Assembly (NCBI GenBank): GCA_036924085.1
Contig: JAVGWX010000009.1
Span: 62,195,012-62,259,011 of the forward strand
DNA from: Ariolimax columbianus
Taxonomy: Eukaryota; Mollusca; Gastropoda; Stylommatophora; Arionidae
Direction: 5' to 3'
Length of the DNA stretch: 64,000 nt
A model generated the notes under the pieces. That model was not told the origin of the DNA. It saw nothing but the letters and a program-made list of their open reading frames with translations, and searched no databases. Below, one piece after another: positions 31,710-42,336 of the stretch. The stretch's first letter is position 1; every line of letters begins with the position of its first letter. The position numbers and the translations under genes are program-made.

Positions 31710-32348
31710 GGGATCAAGATGCTGAGCAGCGCATGAGCTGCAGTGGTCAGCGACCCAAAGCTGACTGCTAGCATCAGGGCAAGTGAACCATAGCTGCCAA
31801 GACCCTTCTACACCTCCACGCGGTGATCCTGGATAACAAGCTGCAGCAGGGCAGACTGGCTAAGGAGAAGGGATAAAAGAGGGAATGCTAACCCGGTACT
31901 CAAAAATGATTGCTGAAGTCGGATGTGTTGCATCGAAAGGTGCAAATATCGCAGCCAAGCTGTAAACTACAACACAACGCATTCCGTTCTCTGGACTACA
32001 TTCTGCTACCCTTTCAGGGTTTGGTAGCGGGAGATTGAGAACGAACGAAGAAGAAGAAGAAAGCCCACAATGAGTATGTCTACTCTTTTTGTGTGCCCTA
32101 AAAAGCACCAAAAGTTATGGGTTGCAGTAGTTTTCCTCACATCCTGAGTGTGCTGATAAAGGTGGACCGGGGTCCTTCCGGTGATTGTGCTATGTTTAAC
32201 TTCATCTTATGACGCTCACTTCTGCGGGGATCATGTTGATCATCCACCTTGTTAGACACAACGCATTCCGTTCTCTGGACTACATTCTGCTACTTAAGCC
32301 CTTTCAGGGTTTGGTAGCGGGAGATTGAGAACGAAAGAAGAAGAAGAA
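31710..32348 (+). mobile_element. Composite C-D-C element with target-site duplication
   Basis: Three parts lie head to tail: a full repeat C (31710-32062), a repeat D segment (32065-32250, from CACAATGAGTATG to CCACCTTGTTA), and the last 98 bp of a repeat C (32251-32348, from GACACAACGCATTCCG to the GAA tail). The 13-bp sequence GACTTACAAAAAC stands immediately on both sides (31697-31709 and 32349-32361), so the whole 639 bp probably inserted as one unit. Confidence 0.75.
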
Positions 32349-32361
32349 GACTTACAAAAAC

Positions 32362-33020
32362 CGGAGACGTTGAACTATTACGTCTTCAACACATAAACTA
32401 CAACGTCACTATCTGGTATGGTAGTAACGTTAATTTGACCAGTAAAAGAAATGGTGATAATTTAAACTGTAAATTCTTTGCAAAACGACTAAAAAAAGTT
32501 ATCAATATTCAGGAATGAAGGTGGCTTGTATGTGCAGTCGCAATGCAGTGTGCGGGCTTAATTTTTATTTCAAAAGACACACACACACACGCATTTCCTC
32601 CTTCCAATATAGAAAACAACATATGCCTTACCGGGATGTGAAAGTATGCTGAGATCTTCAACAATGCAACTTCTAAACACGTTATCCCCAACGGCAGTAT
32701 TTATCATATGAGTAACGTTAACTTTACCAGCAAAATAAATTCTCTCGAGTGGATCCCGGGTCTCCCTTACTGGACAGGAAAGAATAGGACAACCGCACAT
32801 CCGCGCATGTCGTACAAGGCGACTAACGAGAGATGTGCATGTCTATCAACCTCATCGTGTAAAACAAATTGCTACAGAACAGCCACGGTAAGCAGAGTGC
32901 TTTGGCTCAGGTTTCCTAAAGGAGATCACCTGTAGTGGTGGTGTTCCTATACTCTGTCTAGACTGACAAAGGAACAAGGCAAGAAGTAAAAGAGATGGTA
33001 CATTAGTACATTTGTCATTT
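32362..33020. other. No feature recognised
   Basis: Low-coding sequence with a CA run near 32578. Short ORFs overlap on both strands and none is supported. Confidence 0.35.
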
Positions 33021-33021
33021 C

Positions 33022-33245
33022 TAAGTGTGAGCGTGTAGCCTAGTCGACAGTGAGCTGGCTTGCCAAGACTGGGATTACACCGCGCCAGGGTTCGACATCA
33101 CGGACCTACGGAAACAAATCTCGCGTTGTTCGTTCCTGGTACGACCGCTCCTCAAGCCGACTAAGCTGTAAATGGGTACCTGGCGTATGATATAGAGAAG
33201 GTATAAACGGCAAGGAAGGGAACTGGCCACCCCACCTCACATAGA
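33022..33245 (+). repeat. SINE F, tRNA-derived, most complete copy
   Basis: Box A region GTGTAGCCTAGTCGACAGTGAG and box B AGGGTTCGACATCACGG are at tRNA-like spacing, followed by the body word AGCTGTAAATGGGTACCTGG and the 3' part GGAAGGGAACTGGCCACCCC. Related pieces occur at 14850, 19868, 23300, 36535 and 38005. Confidence 0.75.
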
Positions 33246-33360
33246 CTGCGGATTAGTCCATCAAGATTTACCTTCATGCCCGACGTTAATTGTCGCCATG
33301 GGACATACCTGGGACTCACCTTTACCTATACTTTCTAAGTAAAATGTCAAAAGAATTTGT

Positions 33361-33675
33361 GGGATCAAGAGCAACACATGAGCTGCAGTGGCCAGCGAAC
33401 CAGAGCTGCCAAGACCCATCTACACCTCCACGCGGTGATACTGGATATCATGCTGCAACAGGACAGACTGGCTAAGGACAAGGGATCGAAGAGGGAATGC
33501 TAACCAGGTATTTAAAAAATGTTTGCTGAAATCAGATGTGTTGGACCGAAAGGTGCAAATATCGCAATCATGCTGTAAACTATGACACAGCGCATTCCGT
33601 TCAGAGAACTACATTCTGCTACTTAAGCCCTTTTCAGGGTTTTGTATCGGAAGATTGAGAACGAACGAAGCCAAG
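33361..33675 (+). repeat. Repeat C, copy ending in GCCAAGCC
   Basis: Begins GGGATCAAGAGCAACACATGAG, with an internal deletion after the first 20 bp compared with other copies, and ends AACGAACGAAGCCAAGCC. A similar word (CAAAAGAATTTGT / CAAAACAATGTATGT) stands on both sides and may be a weak target duplication. Confidence 0.75.
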
Positions 33676-34379
33676 CCAAAACAATGTATGTAATTACTTC
33701 GGAGCAAAGAGCAATCCATGACAACAATAGAATTGATCAGCGGAACAGGTAACAACCAGCAACTACCGTCTCCTTTCTTTACTTAATTCCCTTCGAATCA
33801 TAGATTACCAACTGTTGATCTCCAACCTGTCAAGTCTCCCAGGCTAATATTAATTGGCTATGTCTTATTCAACACTCCAGGTTTTGTCTACATGTGTCAA
33901 GCGACCATCCTGTCAGTGTTATTGTGGGATCCACAAATATGGTTGCCCGATGTCTGCCTGGTGTTTTTCACATAGTGTCTCTAGTTTATATGTTACCACC
34001 AGATAAACAAAACCAGTCAATAAACAAAGTGATACGCGCGTCCAGGCAAACACTTATTGTTTTATTTTATTGATCTCGTGGAATATTCGAGTCAAAGCCA
34101 TAGAGAAGCCAGGTTAGAAACCATGCTCTAAAGAGGTTTCCAAACTTTTTATGGCCCACGGCTCCCATGACCTGTGTATAAATCACAACTGATCCTGTCT
34201 ATACTATGTATAAGCCATTGTACCCACGGCAATATTAATGGCTCCTTAATGTGCTTATTTCGCATATGATACCAATTGTCGGGAGTAAATAAGTAAAGTT
34301 TCGGACACAAAATAGACAAGACTATTTATTTTTTTAAATGAAAAACTCATAATATTGAGAACACTTTTCCCTAGCCATC
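33676..34379. other. No feature recognised
   Basis: Unique-looking sequence with no supported gene, repeat or RNA. Confidence 0.35.
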
Positions 34380-34475
34380 GAGATGCCCTTAGACGAGGGT
34401 CGAGACGCCCTTAGACGAGGGTCGCGACGCCCTTAGACGAGGGTCGAGACGCCATTAAACGAGGGTCGCGACGCA
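34380..34475. repeat. Short tandem repeat of about 22 bp, four units
   Basis: The word GACGCCCTTAGACGAGGGTC repeats with slight changes at about 34382, 34403, 34426 and 34447. CTTAGACGAGGG-type words also give it local self-complementarity. Confidence 0.85.
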
Positions 34476-34603
34476 CAGTTTGAAAAACTCTGCTCTATAC
34501 TATATCACATTATCGAATACTGGTAGTAGTTATATTAATATACAGGGGTTGGGAGGAGGTTAGTGCCCCAGCTCATAGCCCAAACTTGCTTGTGTTCGTT
34601 TTT

Positions 34604-34820
34604 GGCAGACTGGGAGGAATGGAGGGATTAAAAAGGGAAAGCTAACCCGGTAGCCAAAAAGGCCAGCTGAAGTCGGATCTGTTGGGCTGAAAGGTGCAAA
34701 TATCGCAGTCAAGCTATAAACTACAACACAACGCATTCCGTTCTCTGGACTAAATCCTGCTACTTCCAAAGCCCTTTTTAGGGCTTGGTAGCGGGAGTTT
34801 CAGAATGAACGAAGAAGAAT
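34604..34820 (+). repeat. Repeat C, 5'-truncated copy
   Basis: Starts at GGCAGACTGGGAGG, keeps AAGTCGGATCTGTTGGGCTGAAAGGTGC, and ends GAACGAAGAAGAATGAG. Diverged from the other copies by several percent. Confidence 0.75.
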
Positions 34821-34904
34821 GAGCTTATGTTCGGATTTATGAAACAGCATGACCGTACCACCATGTGAGTTGTTGTAGTTGTTGTTGCTGGTGCTGTTGT
34901 TTAA

Positions 34905-35560
34905 TGACCACAATGAGTGAGTTTACTCTATTTATGCACCCTGAAAAGGGCGTTAAATGGCGGGTTGTCGTAGCTTTTCTCACATCCAGAGCGTGCTGAT
35001 GAAGGTTGACCGAGTCCTCTATGCGGTTGTGATATGCTTGACTTCGTCAGCGTGTTGCTCACTACTACGGAGATCACGTCCATCGCAACCTCGTTAACCA
35101 AGCTGCCATGAAAATAGCCCGTTCCCGTGCAGAACTGGGTTGAAGTAAGATGGGAGTCTTGGTCAGTATATTTGACCTGTCCCTGACAAACATTGTCTGA
35201 TCAGTATGTTTCACCTGACCCTGACTAACGTTGTCTGATCAGTATGTTTAACATGACCCTGACTAACATTGTCTGATCAGTATGTTTGACCTGACCCTGA
35301 CTAGCATTGTCTGATCAGTATGTTTGACCTGACCCTGACTAACATTGTCTGATCAGTATATTTGACCTGACCCTGACTAACATTGTCTGATCAGTATATT
35401 TGACCTGACCCTGACTAACATTGTCTGATCAGTATGTTTGACCTGACCCTGACAAACATTGTCTGATCAGTATGTTTCGCCTGGCCATACGATAGTCTCC
35501 TCTCCCCATGGGAGGGAAGCCAGGAGCAATCAGGGTCAGGTGAAACATACTCCTCAAGAC
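34905..35560 (+). repeat. Repeat D with internal 38-bp minisatellite
   Basis: The unique part (34905-35160) shares CACAATGAGT, TTAAATGGCGGGTTG, CGTGCTGATGAAGG and GGAGATCAC words with the copies at 32065-32250 and 46115-46575. From 35160 to 35482 a 38-bp unit with GTCTGATCAGTATGTTTGAC and CTGACCCTGACTAACATT repeats about eight times. The same unit is expanded at 46375-46490 and 51119-51884. Confidence 0.85.
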
Positions 35561-36078
35561 CATCACTTCATGTCATCGACAGGCTACCTGGAAACAAGAT
35601 GAATGATAGACACTGTAATCCCCAATGGTGAGTTTACTGAGTATTCTTGCACTGCACTAAGGCCAGGAGGACCCTGCTCAACCTTCTCAGAAACGCCACG
35701 AGATGTAGATTCACTGTAACCTGCCACCAAAAAACATCGTCAAAAGCTGAATGAACACAGTACGAGTGGATTCCACAACACCTATGGAAAGTAAACTTGT
35801 TTTTAAAGCGTGCTAATGTCGGAAGCGCTTTGCCGTTAGGGTACAACACTTCGCCTTAGGAAATATATCGAACCAGAATTTAAAGCAGAGATAATTTTAA
35901 TATACAAGCACAACAAGGTATGCACTGGGCCATGTTGGTTATGGTGAGTCTCGTTATACCATCACGTAGAAAGTTAGGGCACAAACATTTCATAGATTCG
36001 GGCGGGTCAACATTTGGTGACTTAGCTTCTATTTGTTGATGGCCTATCCTCCACGGGGATCTGAAACGGGTTCGGCGT
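35561..36078. other. No feature recognised
   Basis: No supported gene. The minus ORF 35634-35849 lacks recognisable features. Confidence 0.35.
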
Positions 36079-36117
36079 GCAGGCAGGCAGGCAGGCAGGC
36101 AGGCAGACAGACAGACA
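36079..36117 (+). repeat. (GGCA)n/(GACA)n microsatellite, left part
   Basis: AGGCAGGCAGGC passes into AGACAGACAGAC. The same GACA array resumes at 36457-36503 after a LINE fragment, so one microsatellite has been split by an insertion. Confidence 0.9.
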
Positions 36118-36456
36118 GACTACACTAAAAACGATGCCTATTACCAGTTGAACAGAAGAGAGCAGGTCGTGGTCTTCAGACTTCGCACTGGCCACAATAG
36201 ACTGAGGTACCGCCTATTCAACAAATTGAAGATAGGTGGCACTGACGAATGCACGTGTGGTACCGGGAAAATGCCCGCTGAACATCTGCTGCAAAACTGC
36301 CCGACATACGAGGACCAGAGAAAGCAGATGTGGCCATCACCAGTGGCAACACTAGACATGCTCTATGGCAGTGTCGACAGCCTCAGGATGACCGCTGCTT
36401 TTTTCGAAAAAATAAAGGTTGATGTCTGACTGCGTACGATGAAGAAAGAAGAAGAA
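36118..36456 (+). mobile_element. RNase H LINE, 3' end only, inside a microsatellite
   Basis: The plus frame reads NDAYYQLNRREQVVVFRLR, TGHNRLRYRLFNKL, DECTCGTGKMPAEHLLQNCP and YGSVDSLRMTAAFF, then stops and passes to GTACGATGAAGAAAGAAGAAG. This is the polyprotein tail after RNase H, with an intact C-x-C(9)H(4)C zinc-like motif. The frame is intact to the stop, so this is one of the younger copies despite heavy 5' truncation. Confidence 0.85.
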
Positions 36457-36503
36457 GACAGACAGACGACAGACAGACACAGACAGACAGATAGATAGAT
36501 AGA
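36457..36503 (+). repeat. (GACA)n/(GATA)n microsatellite, right part
   Basis: Continuation of the array at 36079-36117, grading into GATA repeats. Confidence 0.9.
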
Positions 36504-36509
36504 CTGGTA

Positions 36510-37045
36510 TATTTTAAAACTTGTTGGTAAGTCCGGAGACAGGTTCCCTTCCTCCCTGCCTTGTCTTTTTTAGCTGTAAGTGGGCACCGGTTTACAGCTG
36601 GATAGATTGGAACGTGTCACTATCTGAGTATACACTAGTAAAGGATGACACAAGCGCCAGAAGCGAGGGGGAAGCGTGTCTCTGCACCGCCTCGAGATAA
36701 GTCACCCAATGTTTAGCTCCTCGTGTATATTCCTAGCAACCAAGAGCACGTTGAGGATCCACAGTTGCCCTGGGCTCTAGGCATGAATTCACAAGTTCAA
36801 GGCACAATACCTCGATGGAGAGTCATAACCGCCATAGAGCAACGTATATTGTCACTTACCCTTTCGCTAGGTATGTTCAATATCGTTCTGGCTCCCTTCC
36901 AACTACAGAACGCGCATACAGCGCCAAGAATTGTATTTATTATCTAAAGCCATTGTGCTCGAGTATGTGCGTCCCCATGTTTCTAGGACCATTTCGAGAC
37001 GGCCTGCCACGCACAGCTGTTTTTGTTCATTTTATAGATATGAAA
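36510..37045. other. No gene; SINE F tail relic on the minus strand
   Basis: 36535-36605 reads, on the minus strand, GGTGCCCACTTACAGC and GGGAAGG words of the SINE F tail. The plus ORFs at 36723-37251 overlap in different frames and are not supported. Confidence 0.4.
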
Positions 37046-37352
37046 TGTTCTTCTCCTTCATCGTTCGTCCTGAAAAGGGTGTTGTAACGGTGTATCATAG
37101 TTTACAGCGATGCTACGATATCTGCGCGTTTCGGACCGAAAATTCCGAATTAGACTGGCTTTTTTTTTGGGTACCGGGTATGTCTTGCCACTGCTATCCC
37201 TATTCTCTTAGCCTGCTTACACTACTGCAGCCCATGTCCAGGGCCGCTTGACGGCTACATGTGGTCTTGGTCAGCTATGACCCTAATGCTAGCAGTCAGC
37301 TATAATTGGGTGTATGCTGTCAGCACATTCATCGCTGCATCTTCAGCACTAC
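37046..37352 (-). repeat. Repeat C', minus copy
   Basis: Begins with the reverse tail (TTCTTCTCCTTCATCGTTCG) and carries TAGTTTACAGCGATGCTACG, TATCCCTATTCTCTTAGCC and GGTCTTGGTCAGC in order, ending at CTGCATCTTCAGC. Confidence 0.75.
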
Positions 37353-37357
37353 AACGA

Positions 37358-37672
37358 AATCTTCTTCGGTTTCGTCATGAAAAGGACGTTGTGAAGTTGT
37401 GTCGTAGTTTATAGTCAGACTGTGATATCCGCACCTATCGGTCCGACACATCCGATTTCACCTGGCTTTACCAGTTTTGCCTTCCCATTACGATCCAAAT
37501 CCCTTAGCCAGTCTGCACTAGTGACTAGTGCAGCCTGTTTCCAGAGTCGCCATGCGGAGGCGGAATATAGTCTTGGTCAGCTCTTGTTCGCTTACCCTGA
37601 TGCAAACAGCAATCTATCAGTTGATAGCTGCCGTCACCTCACCCACTGCTGTATCTTCAGCCACACTACAAT
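37358..37672 (-). repeat. Repeat C', second minus copy in tandem
   Basis: Starts CTTCTTCGGTTTCGTCATG only a few bases after the previous C' copy and has the same word order with different mutations. Two C' elements therefore lie head-to-tail; a target duplication is not obvious. Confidence 0.75.
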
Positions 37673-38004
37673 AACTGAACACCAAACTCTGATGCATCAG
37701 AAAAAGCCCAGGTTAAATATAAGCAGTGAGTTACAACGAATAACGAACGTCCTGTCATGAGTACACATAACAAATCAGATATAACACTCGATAGAACCCA
37801 TATCCTGTGTTGTTAGCGTATCTAATTTGCTCTGTTCTTCTTATGGCAGAGAGAAAGCAACTAGTCAATCGTCTCCTGAATTGTGGTTTCGGGTATTGTT
37901 TCTAAAGTATCCATGCGAACCCAGAAAGCTGGGTCACAATCAGATAGTGGAACGCATTATACGAAACTAAATAACATCCAAGAAATGTATGTAGACACTA
38001 CAAT

Positions 38005-38125
38005 ATGGCATTGGGTAGAAGTAGTTGATTAGTGCATTATGCAAAGGAACGGGGTTCAGCGCCCATGATCGTCAAATTTCAGTCGACCCAGCTGTAAATT
38101 GGTACCTGGCACTACAAGAAAGACG
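38005..38125 (+). repeat. SINE F-type copy
   Basis: A tRNA-like head (TAGTTGATTAGTGCATTATG and ACGGGGTTCAGCGCCC) is followed by GACCCAGCTGTAAATTGGTACCTGGC. The tail word matches SINE F, but the head is a different or highly diverged tRNA-type sequence. Confidence 0.65.
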
Positions 38126-38129
38126 GTAA

Positions 38130-38815
38130 TTCTAACATACTCCAGGAGCGTACTCCAAGCCACGTCAACCCCAAATAAGATAGACTCTCACACGCAATCA
38201 AATATAACATCTGGTTGCCGTCCCAACATATGGTTGCCGTCCCAATATATGGTTGCCGTCCCAACATCTGGTTGCCGTCACAATATCTGGTTGCCGTCCC
38301 AATATCTGGTTGCCGTCCCAACATCTGGTTGCCGTCCCAACATCTGGTTGCCGTCCCAACCTCTGGTTGCCGTCCCAACATCTGGTTGCCGTCCCAACAT
38401 CTGGTTGCCGTCCCAACCTCTGGTTGCCGTCCCAACATCTGGTTGCCGTCCCAACATCTGGTTGCCGTCCCAACATCTGGTTGCCGTCCCAACATCTGGT
38501 TGCCGTCCCAACATCTGGTTGCCGTCCCAACATCTGGTTGCCGTCCCAACATCTGGTTGCCGTCCCAACATCTGGTTGCCGTCCCAAAAATCAGATTTGG
38601 TTCTACAGATGATTCCGGCCCACTGTGGGATTCTTGAAAATGAAAAGGCAGATGAGCTAGCAAAACCCGGAAGAGGCAATATACAAGTTCGCCATCCGCA
38701 AAGCTATAAAGAAGCAGACACTCATAAAACGATCCACGAGGACGTAATGGAGAGACCAGCACACCGACCTCCATGCCCAACACTCCTTCCAATATACCTG
38801 GCAGGTAATGTATGA
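38130..38815 (+). mobile_element. RNase H LINE fragment interrupted by a 19-bp array
   Basis: 38135-38207 matches 47585-47660 (CTCCAAG, CCCCAAATAAGATAGACTC), and 38589-38815 encodes LVLQMIPAHCGILENEKADELA, the end of the RNase H domain with its His and Asp, then a decayed continuation. Between them, the short LINE segment has become a 19-bp tandem array. Stops and frame changes show it is dead. Confidence 0.75.
38208..38588. repeat. 19-bp minisatellite, about 20 units
   Basis: CATCTGGTTGCCGTCCCAA repeats about 20 times with a few variants (CATATGG, AATATCTGG, ACCTCTGG). The ORFs on both strands are by-products. The unit corresponds to a single-copy stretch at about 47662-47681 in the related LINE fragment. 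Confidence 0.95.
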
Positions 38816-39120
38816 TGTTACAGGTACGGGTAAAACACGGGAGCGTACTTAGGCATCGAACTTTTTTATTGTGTTTTTCTTCTTTGAACAAAGAGTGGAG
38901 CGACGTTCTATTTGTCTCCCTTTCTCTTTGTTTCACGCGTAGCATAGGAATTTGCAGCTGTCCCGTTTGAAGGAAGCCTGCCTGTATCGATGCACAGATG
39001 TGTGCTTTTCCATTGACGGATTCTTCAGCAACTCGTTTTACATATTCAGGTGGATAGCCCCATCTCAATCCACGCACGCAAGCACGCATACACACATACA
39101 AACACACACATATATACACA
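38816..39120. other. No gene; CA-rich stretch at its end
   Basis: ACACACATACAAACACAC repeats at 39075-39125. Otherwise nothing recognised. Confidence 0.4.
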
Positions 39121-39642
39121 CACACATTTTCGGAATGTACCAATTCAATACTACAGAGTCTGACATTCGGAAAGCGTCAAAATATTAAACCACCAAACAT
39201 TTGAAATGTACTAAAATACTGAGGAATCACGCATTAAGAATGCACCTTTAACATTAACACACGTGAGATTCAGAATGTACCAATACAGTTTACTGAGGAA
39301 TCACGCATTAAGAATGCACCTTTAACATTAACACACGTGAGATTCACAATGTACCAATACAGTTTACTGAGGAATCACGCATTAAGAATGCACCTTTAAC
39401 ATTAACACACGTGAGATTCAGAATGTACCAATACAGTTTACTGAGGAATCACGCATTAAGAATGCACCTTTAACATTAATACACGTGAGATTCAGAATGT
39501 ACCAATACAGTTTACTGAGGAATTCGACATAGCAATTGTACTAAAATATTAACGAACCGGACATTTCGGGACGTGCTAAAATACTAGCATGCAACACAAT
39601 CAGACTCTCCCAATTTTCTAACGCACCTTACATCTATAATCT
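39121..39642. repeat. 74-bp tandem repeat and diverged flanking units
   Basis: From 39219 a 74-bp unit (CTGAGGAATCACGCATTAAG, then CACACGTGAGATTCAGAATG) repeats about four times to 39525. Each unit looks like two related halves of about 37 bp. Sequence on both sides contains scattered GTACTAAAATACT and ACGCACCTTACAT words of the same kind. Confidence 0.85.
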
Positions 39643-40225
39643 GGAATTCACCAAAATACTAATACACAAGACATCCGTAATTCACCAAAATACTAATACA
39701 CAAGACATCCGTAATTCACCAAAATACTAACACACAAGACATCCGTAATTCACCAAAATACTAATACACAAGACATCCGTAATTCACCAAAATACTAATA
39801 CACAAGACATCCGTAATTCACCAAAATACTAATACACAAGACATCCGTAATTCACCAAAATACTAATACACAAGACATCCGTAATTCACCAAAATACTAA
39901 TACACAAGACATCCGTAATTCACCAAAATACTATTACACAAGACATCCGTAATTCGCCAAAATACTATTACACAAGACATCCGTAATTCACCAAAATACT
40001 AATACACAAGACATCCGTAATTCACCAAAATACTAATACACAAGACATCCGTAATTCACCAAAATACTAATACACAAGACATCCGTAATTCACCAAAATA
40101 CTATTACACAAGACATCCGTAATTCACCAAAATACTAATACACAAGACATCCGTAATTCACCAAAATACTAATACACAAGACATCCGTAATTCACCAAAA
40201 TACTAATACACAAGACATCCGGAAT
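39643..40225. repeat. 34-bp minisatellite, about 17 units
   Basis: Near-identical units with CACCAAAATACTAATACACA and AGACATCCGTAATT. Variants such as CTATTACAC are shared by neighbouring units, showing recent local amplification. Confidence 0.95.
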
Positions 40226-40740
40226 CCAGCAAAATACTAAAACACAGAACACTCAGAATTCACAAAGTGACTAACGCACCTTAGATCGATAATCCACCAA
40301 ATGACTAACGCACCTTAGATCGATAATCCACCAAATGACTAACGCATCTTAGATCGATAATCCCCCAAATGACTAACGCACCTTAGATCTATAATCCACC
40401 AAATGACTAACGCACCTTAGATCGATAATCCACCAAATTACTAACGCACCATAGATCGATAATCCACCAAATTACTAAGGCATCTTAGATCGATAATCCA
40501 CCAAATAACTAACGCATCTTAGATCGATAATCCACCAAATGACTAAGGCATCTTAGATCGATAATCCACCAAATAACTAACGCATCTTAGATCGATAATC
40601 CACCAAATGACTAACGCACCTTGCATAAAGAAACCACCAAATTACTAAGGAGCCATTCATCTATAATCCACTAAATTACTAACGAGATATTCATCTATAA
40701 TCCATCAAATTGCTAACGCACAGGACATTGCGAATCGATC
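40226..40740. repeat. Second 34-bp minisatellite, about 13 units, related to the first
   Basis: Units with CCACCAAATGACTAACGCAC and CTTAGATCGATAAT have the same 34-bp period and aligned CACCAAA..ACTAA..CAC words as the array at 39643-40225. They are more diverged among themselves. The two arrays are probably subfamilies of one older repeat. Confidence 0.9.
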
Positions 40741-41250
40741 AACTAACAAACAAAACACATGAATGTGCATAACAGACATAATTTACAAAAAAATACTTCA
40801 GCACTGAACATTGTAAAGGCCTGGAACCATAGAATGACTTCCCTCGGCATAACAACTGACAAGAAAACAAATATATCCTGGGCGTTAACTGTTATACATG
40901 TCGTGTATAAGATCACAAGTTCTAAGCTATTGCTATTTGAAAGTTAGGTATTGCTTACCAGAACAAACTGGGCTTGTGTGGGTATGCCCGGCAAATGTTT
41001 AATTTATCTAGTGGTGTTCAAAGTCTGACAAGATGTTAATGTAGGTAGTACAGGGTGCTGTGGGATTTTTAATAATGGAATATATTTTATGTAAACAGTA
41101 GTACGTGATTTTGGCTATGTTGTTCGCTCATAGTAATCGATGAGGACCCCTTTGCCAGTGTTCACTGTTCGTATTAGTTCGAAGATGGCTAAATAAGCCA
41201 ATCCGAGCCCTGGATTGTCTGCTGCACTTAGTCCTTTTTTTTTTTTTTTT
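40741..41250. other. No gene recognised; T-run at 41235-41250
   Basis: A 62-codon plus ORF (40759-40947) has no domain. The T-run sits directly before repeat E. Confidence 0.35.
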
Positions 41251-41545
41251 GCTTAGAGGTTTGCCTCACTAGTTTCTACTGGCGGAGGCGCGCCATTTTC
41301 CACCCCAGACCGTAGTCCATTGGGCGATATCAGGACGCATAAACCAGTGCTTGGATGCATGTGTGCGTCTGTATGTACCTATGCTAGGTTTGTGCGGCCT
41401 CAGAAGCTAGCCCAACCAAAGTGCAATGGAAGGGCCTCACCATGAGGGCGCGTGTGAAAGTTGTGCAAGGGTGTGACTGTAGGACAGAGTCAAATGAAAC
41501 AGTGAGGCGAGAAGAGAGAGAAGGGGAAGAGTGGCCCCCAGGGTG
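41251..41545 (+). repeat. Repeat E, plus copy
   Basis: A block of 295 bp from GCTTAGAGGTTTGCCTCACT to GTGGCCCCCAGGGTG. It is about 97 percent identical by eye to the inverted copy at 54383-54673, the differences being a few substitutions and one 4-bp gap. No tRNA-type boxes or coding frame. It is the youngest-looking dispersed repeat in the window. Confidence 0.85.
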
Positions 41546-42213
41546 AGATCTAGGATGCACTTAGTACAATGGAATATGACACCTCCTTTTATAGGGATGA
41601 TGGATTTGTTGGCATACGTTCCATGAGGGTGTGAATGTTCCTTCCACCAAATATCAATGGCACTTTCACTGTGCACTTCATAGAAGACAGTGGTGTAACG
41701 AATGTGAAATTAAAGCTAAGTGGCCTACGCGTGAATTTGATTATAGTGAATGTTGGTTGCGCACGTCAGCACCATCTTCTCGTCATAACCACCGTAACTC
41801 AGTGGTAAGACATAGTCAAGATGATTGAGGGCAAAAGAGGATGAAGATTTGATCTTTCCTGCAATCAGATATCCAACAAGGCAGTGGGGGCAGAAATGGA
41901 ACCGCTGATGCTTCAAGTTTATATTCAATTGTATCACACTTACATAATTCGGAATGCCTGAAATCACAGGATGCAGAGGACCAAATTGTGATGATGGGCG
42001 TGAACAAACAAAAAAGTTAGAAGCAGTTATGTCTATGGAAGAGTACTAGATATCAACAATTCGTAACCGAAATTCATAATATGGCCATGGTAGAAGGCTG
42101 TCCAACACTAAGAAACGATCATCTCGCAAAGTGTGTTTGTCTAAAGAAAGCTCTAGAAATGTCTCCTAAAATATTAATTGATACATGGAATAAAAGCGAA
42201 GTTACTTTATCAC
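41546..42213. other. No supported gene
   Basis: Contains a weak box A-like GTAACTCAGTGGTAAGAC at about 41800 without a convincing box B. An ATG-started frame from 42081 runs into the GAA microsatellite and is not supported as a gene. Confidence 0.35.
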
Positions 42214-42261
42214 ACGGAGGAGGAGGAGGAGAAGAAGAAGAAGAAGAAGAAGAAGAAGAAG

Positions 42262-42292
<31 letters not shown>

Positions 42293-42336
42293 GTATAAAG
42301 AAGAAGAAGAGTATAAAGAAGAAGAAGAAGAAGAAT
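42214..42336 (+). repeat. (GGA)n/(GAA)n microsatellite
   Basis: A GGA run followed by about 60 bp of pure GAA and two GTATAAAGAAGAAGAA interruptions. It encodes poly-Glu or poly-Ser in the overlapping ORFs. Confidence 0.95.

Noticed and set aside
38099..39143. Repetitive 238- and 343-residue proteins
   Set aside because: Both are frames through the 19-bp minisatellite and its LINE flanks. Period 19 cycles through all frames, so several frames stay open.
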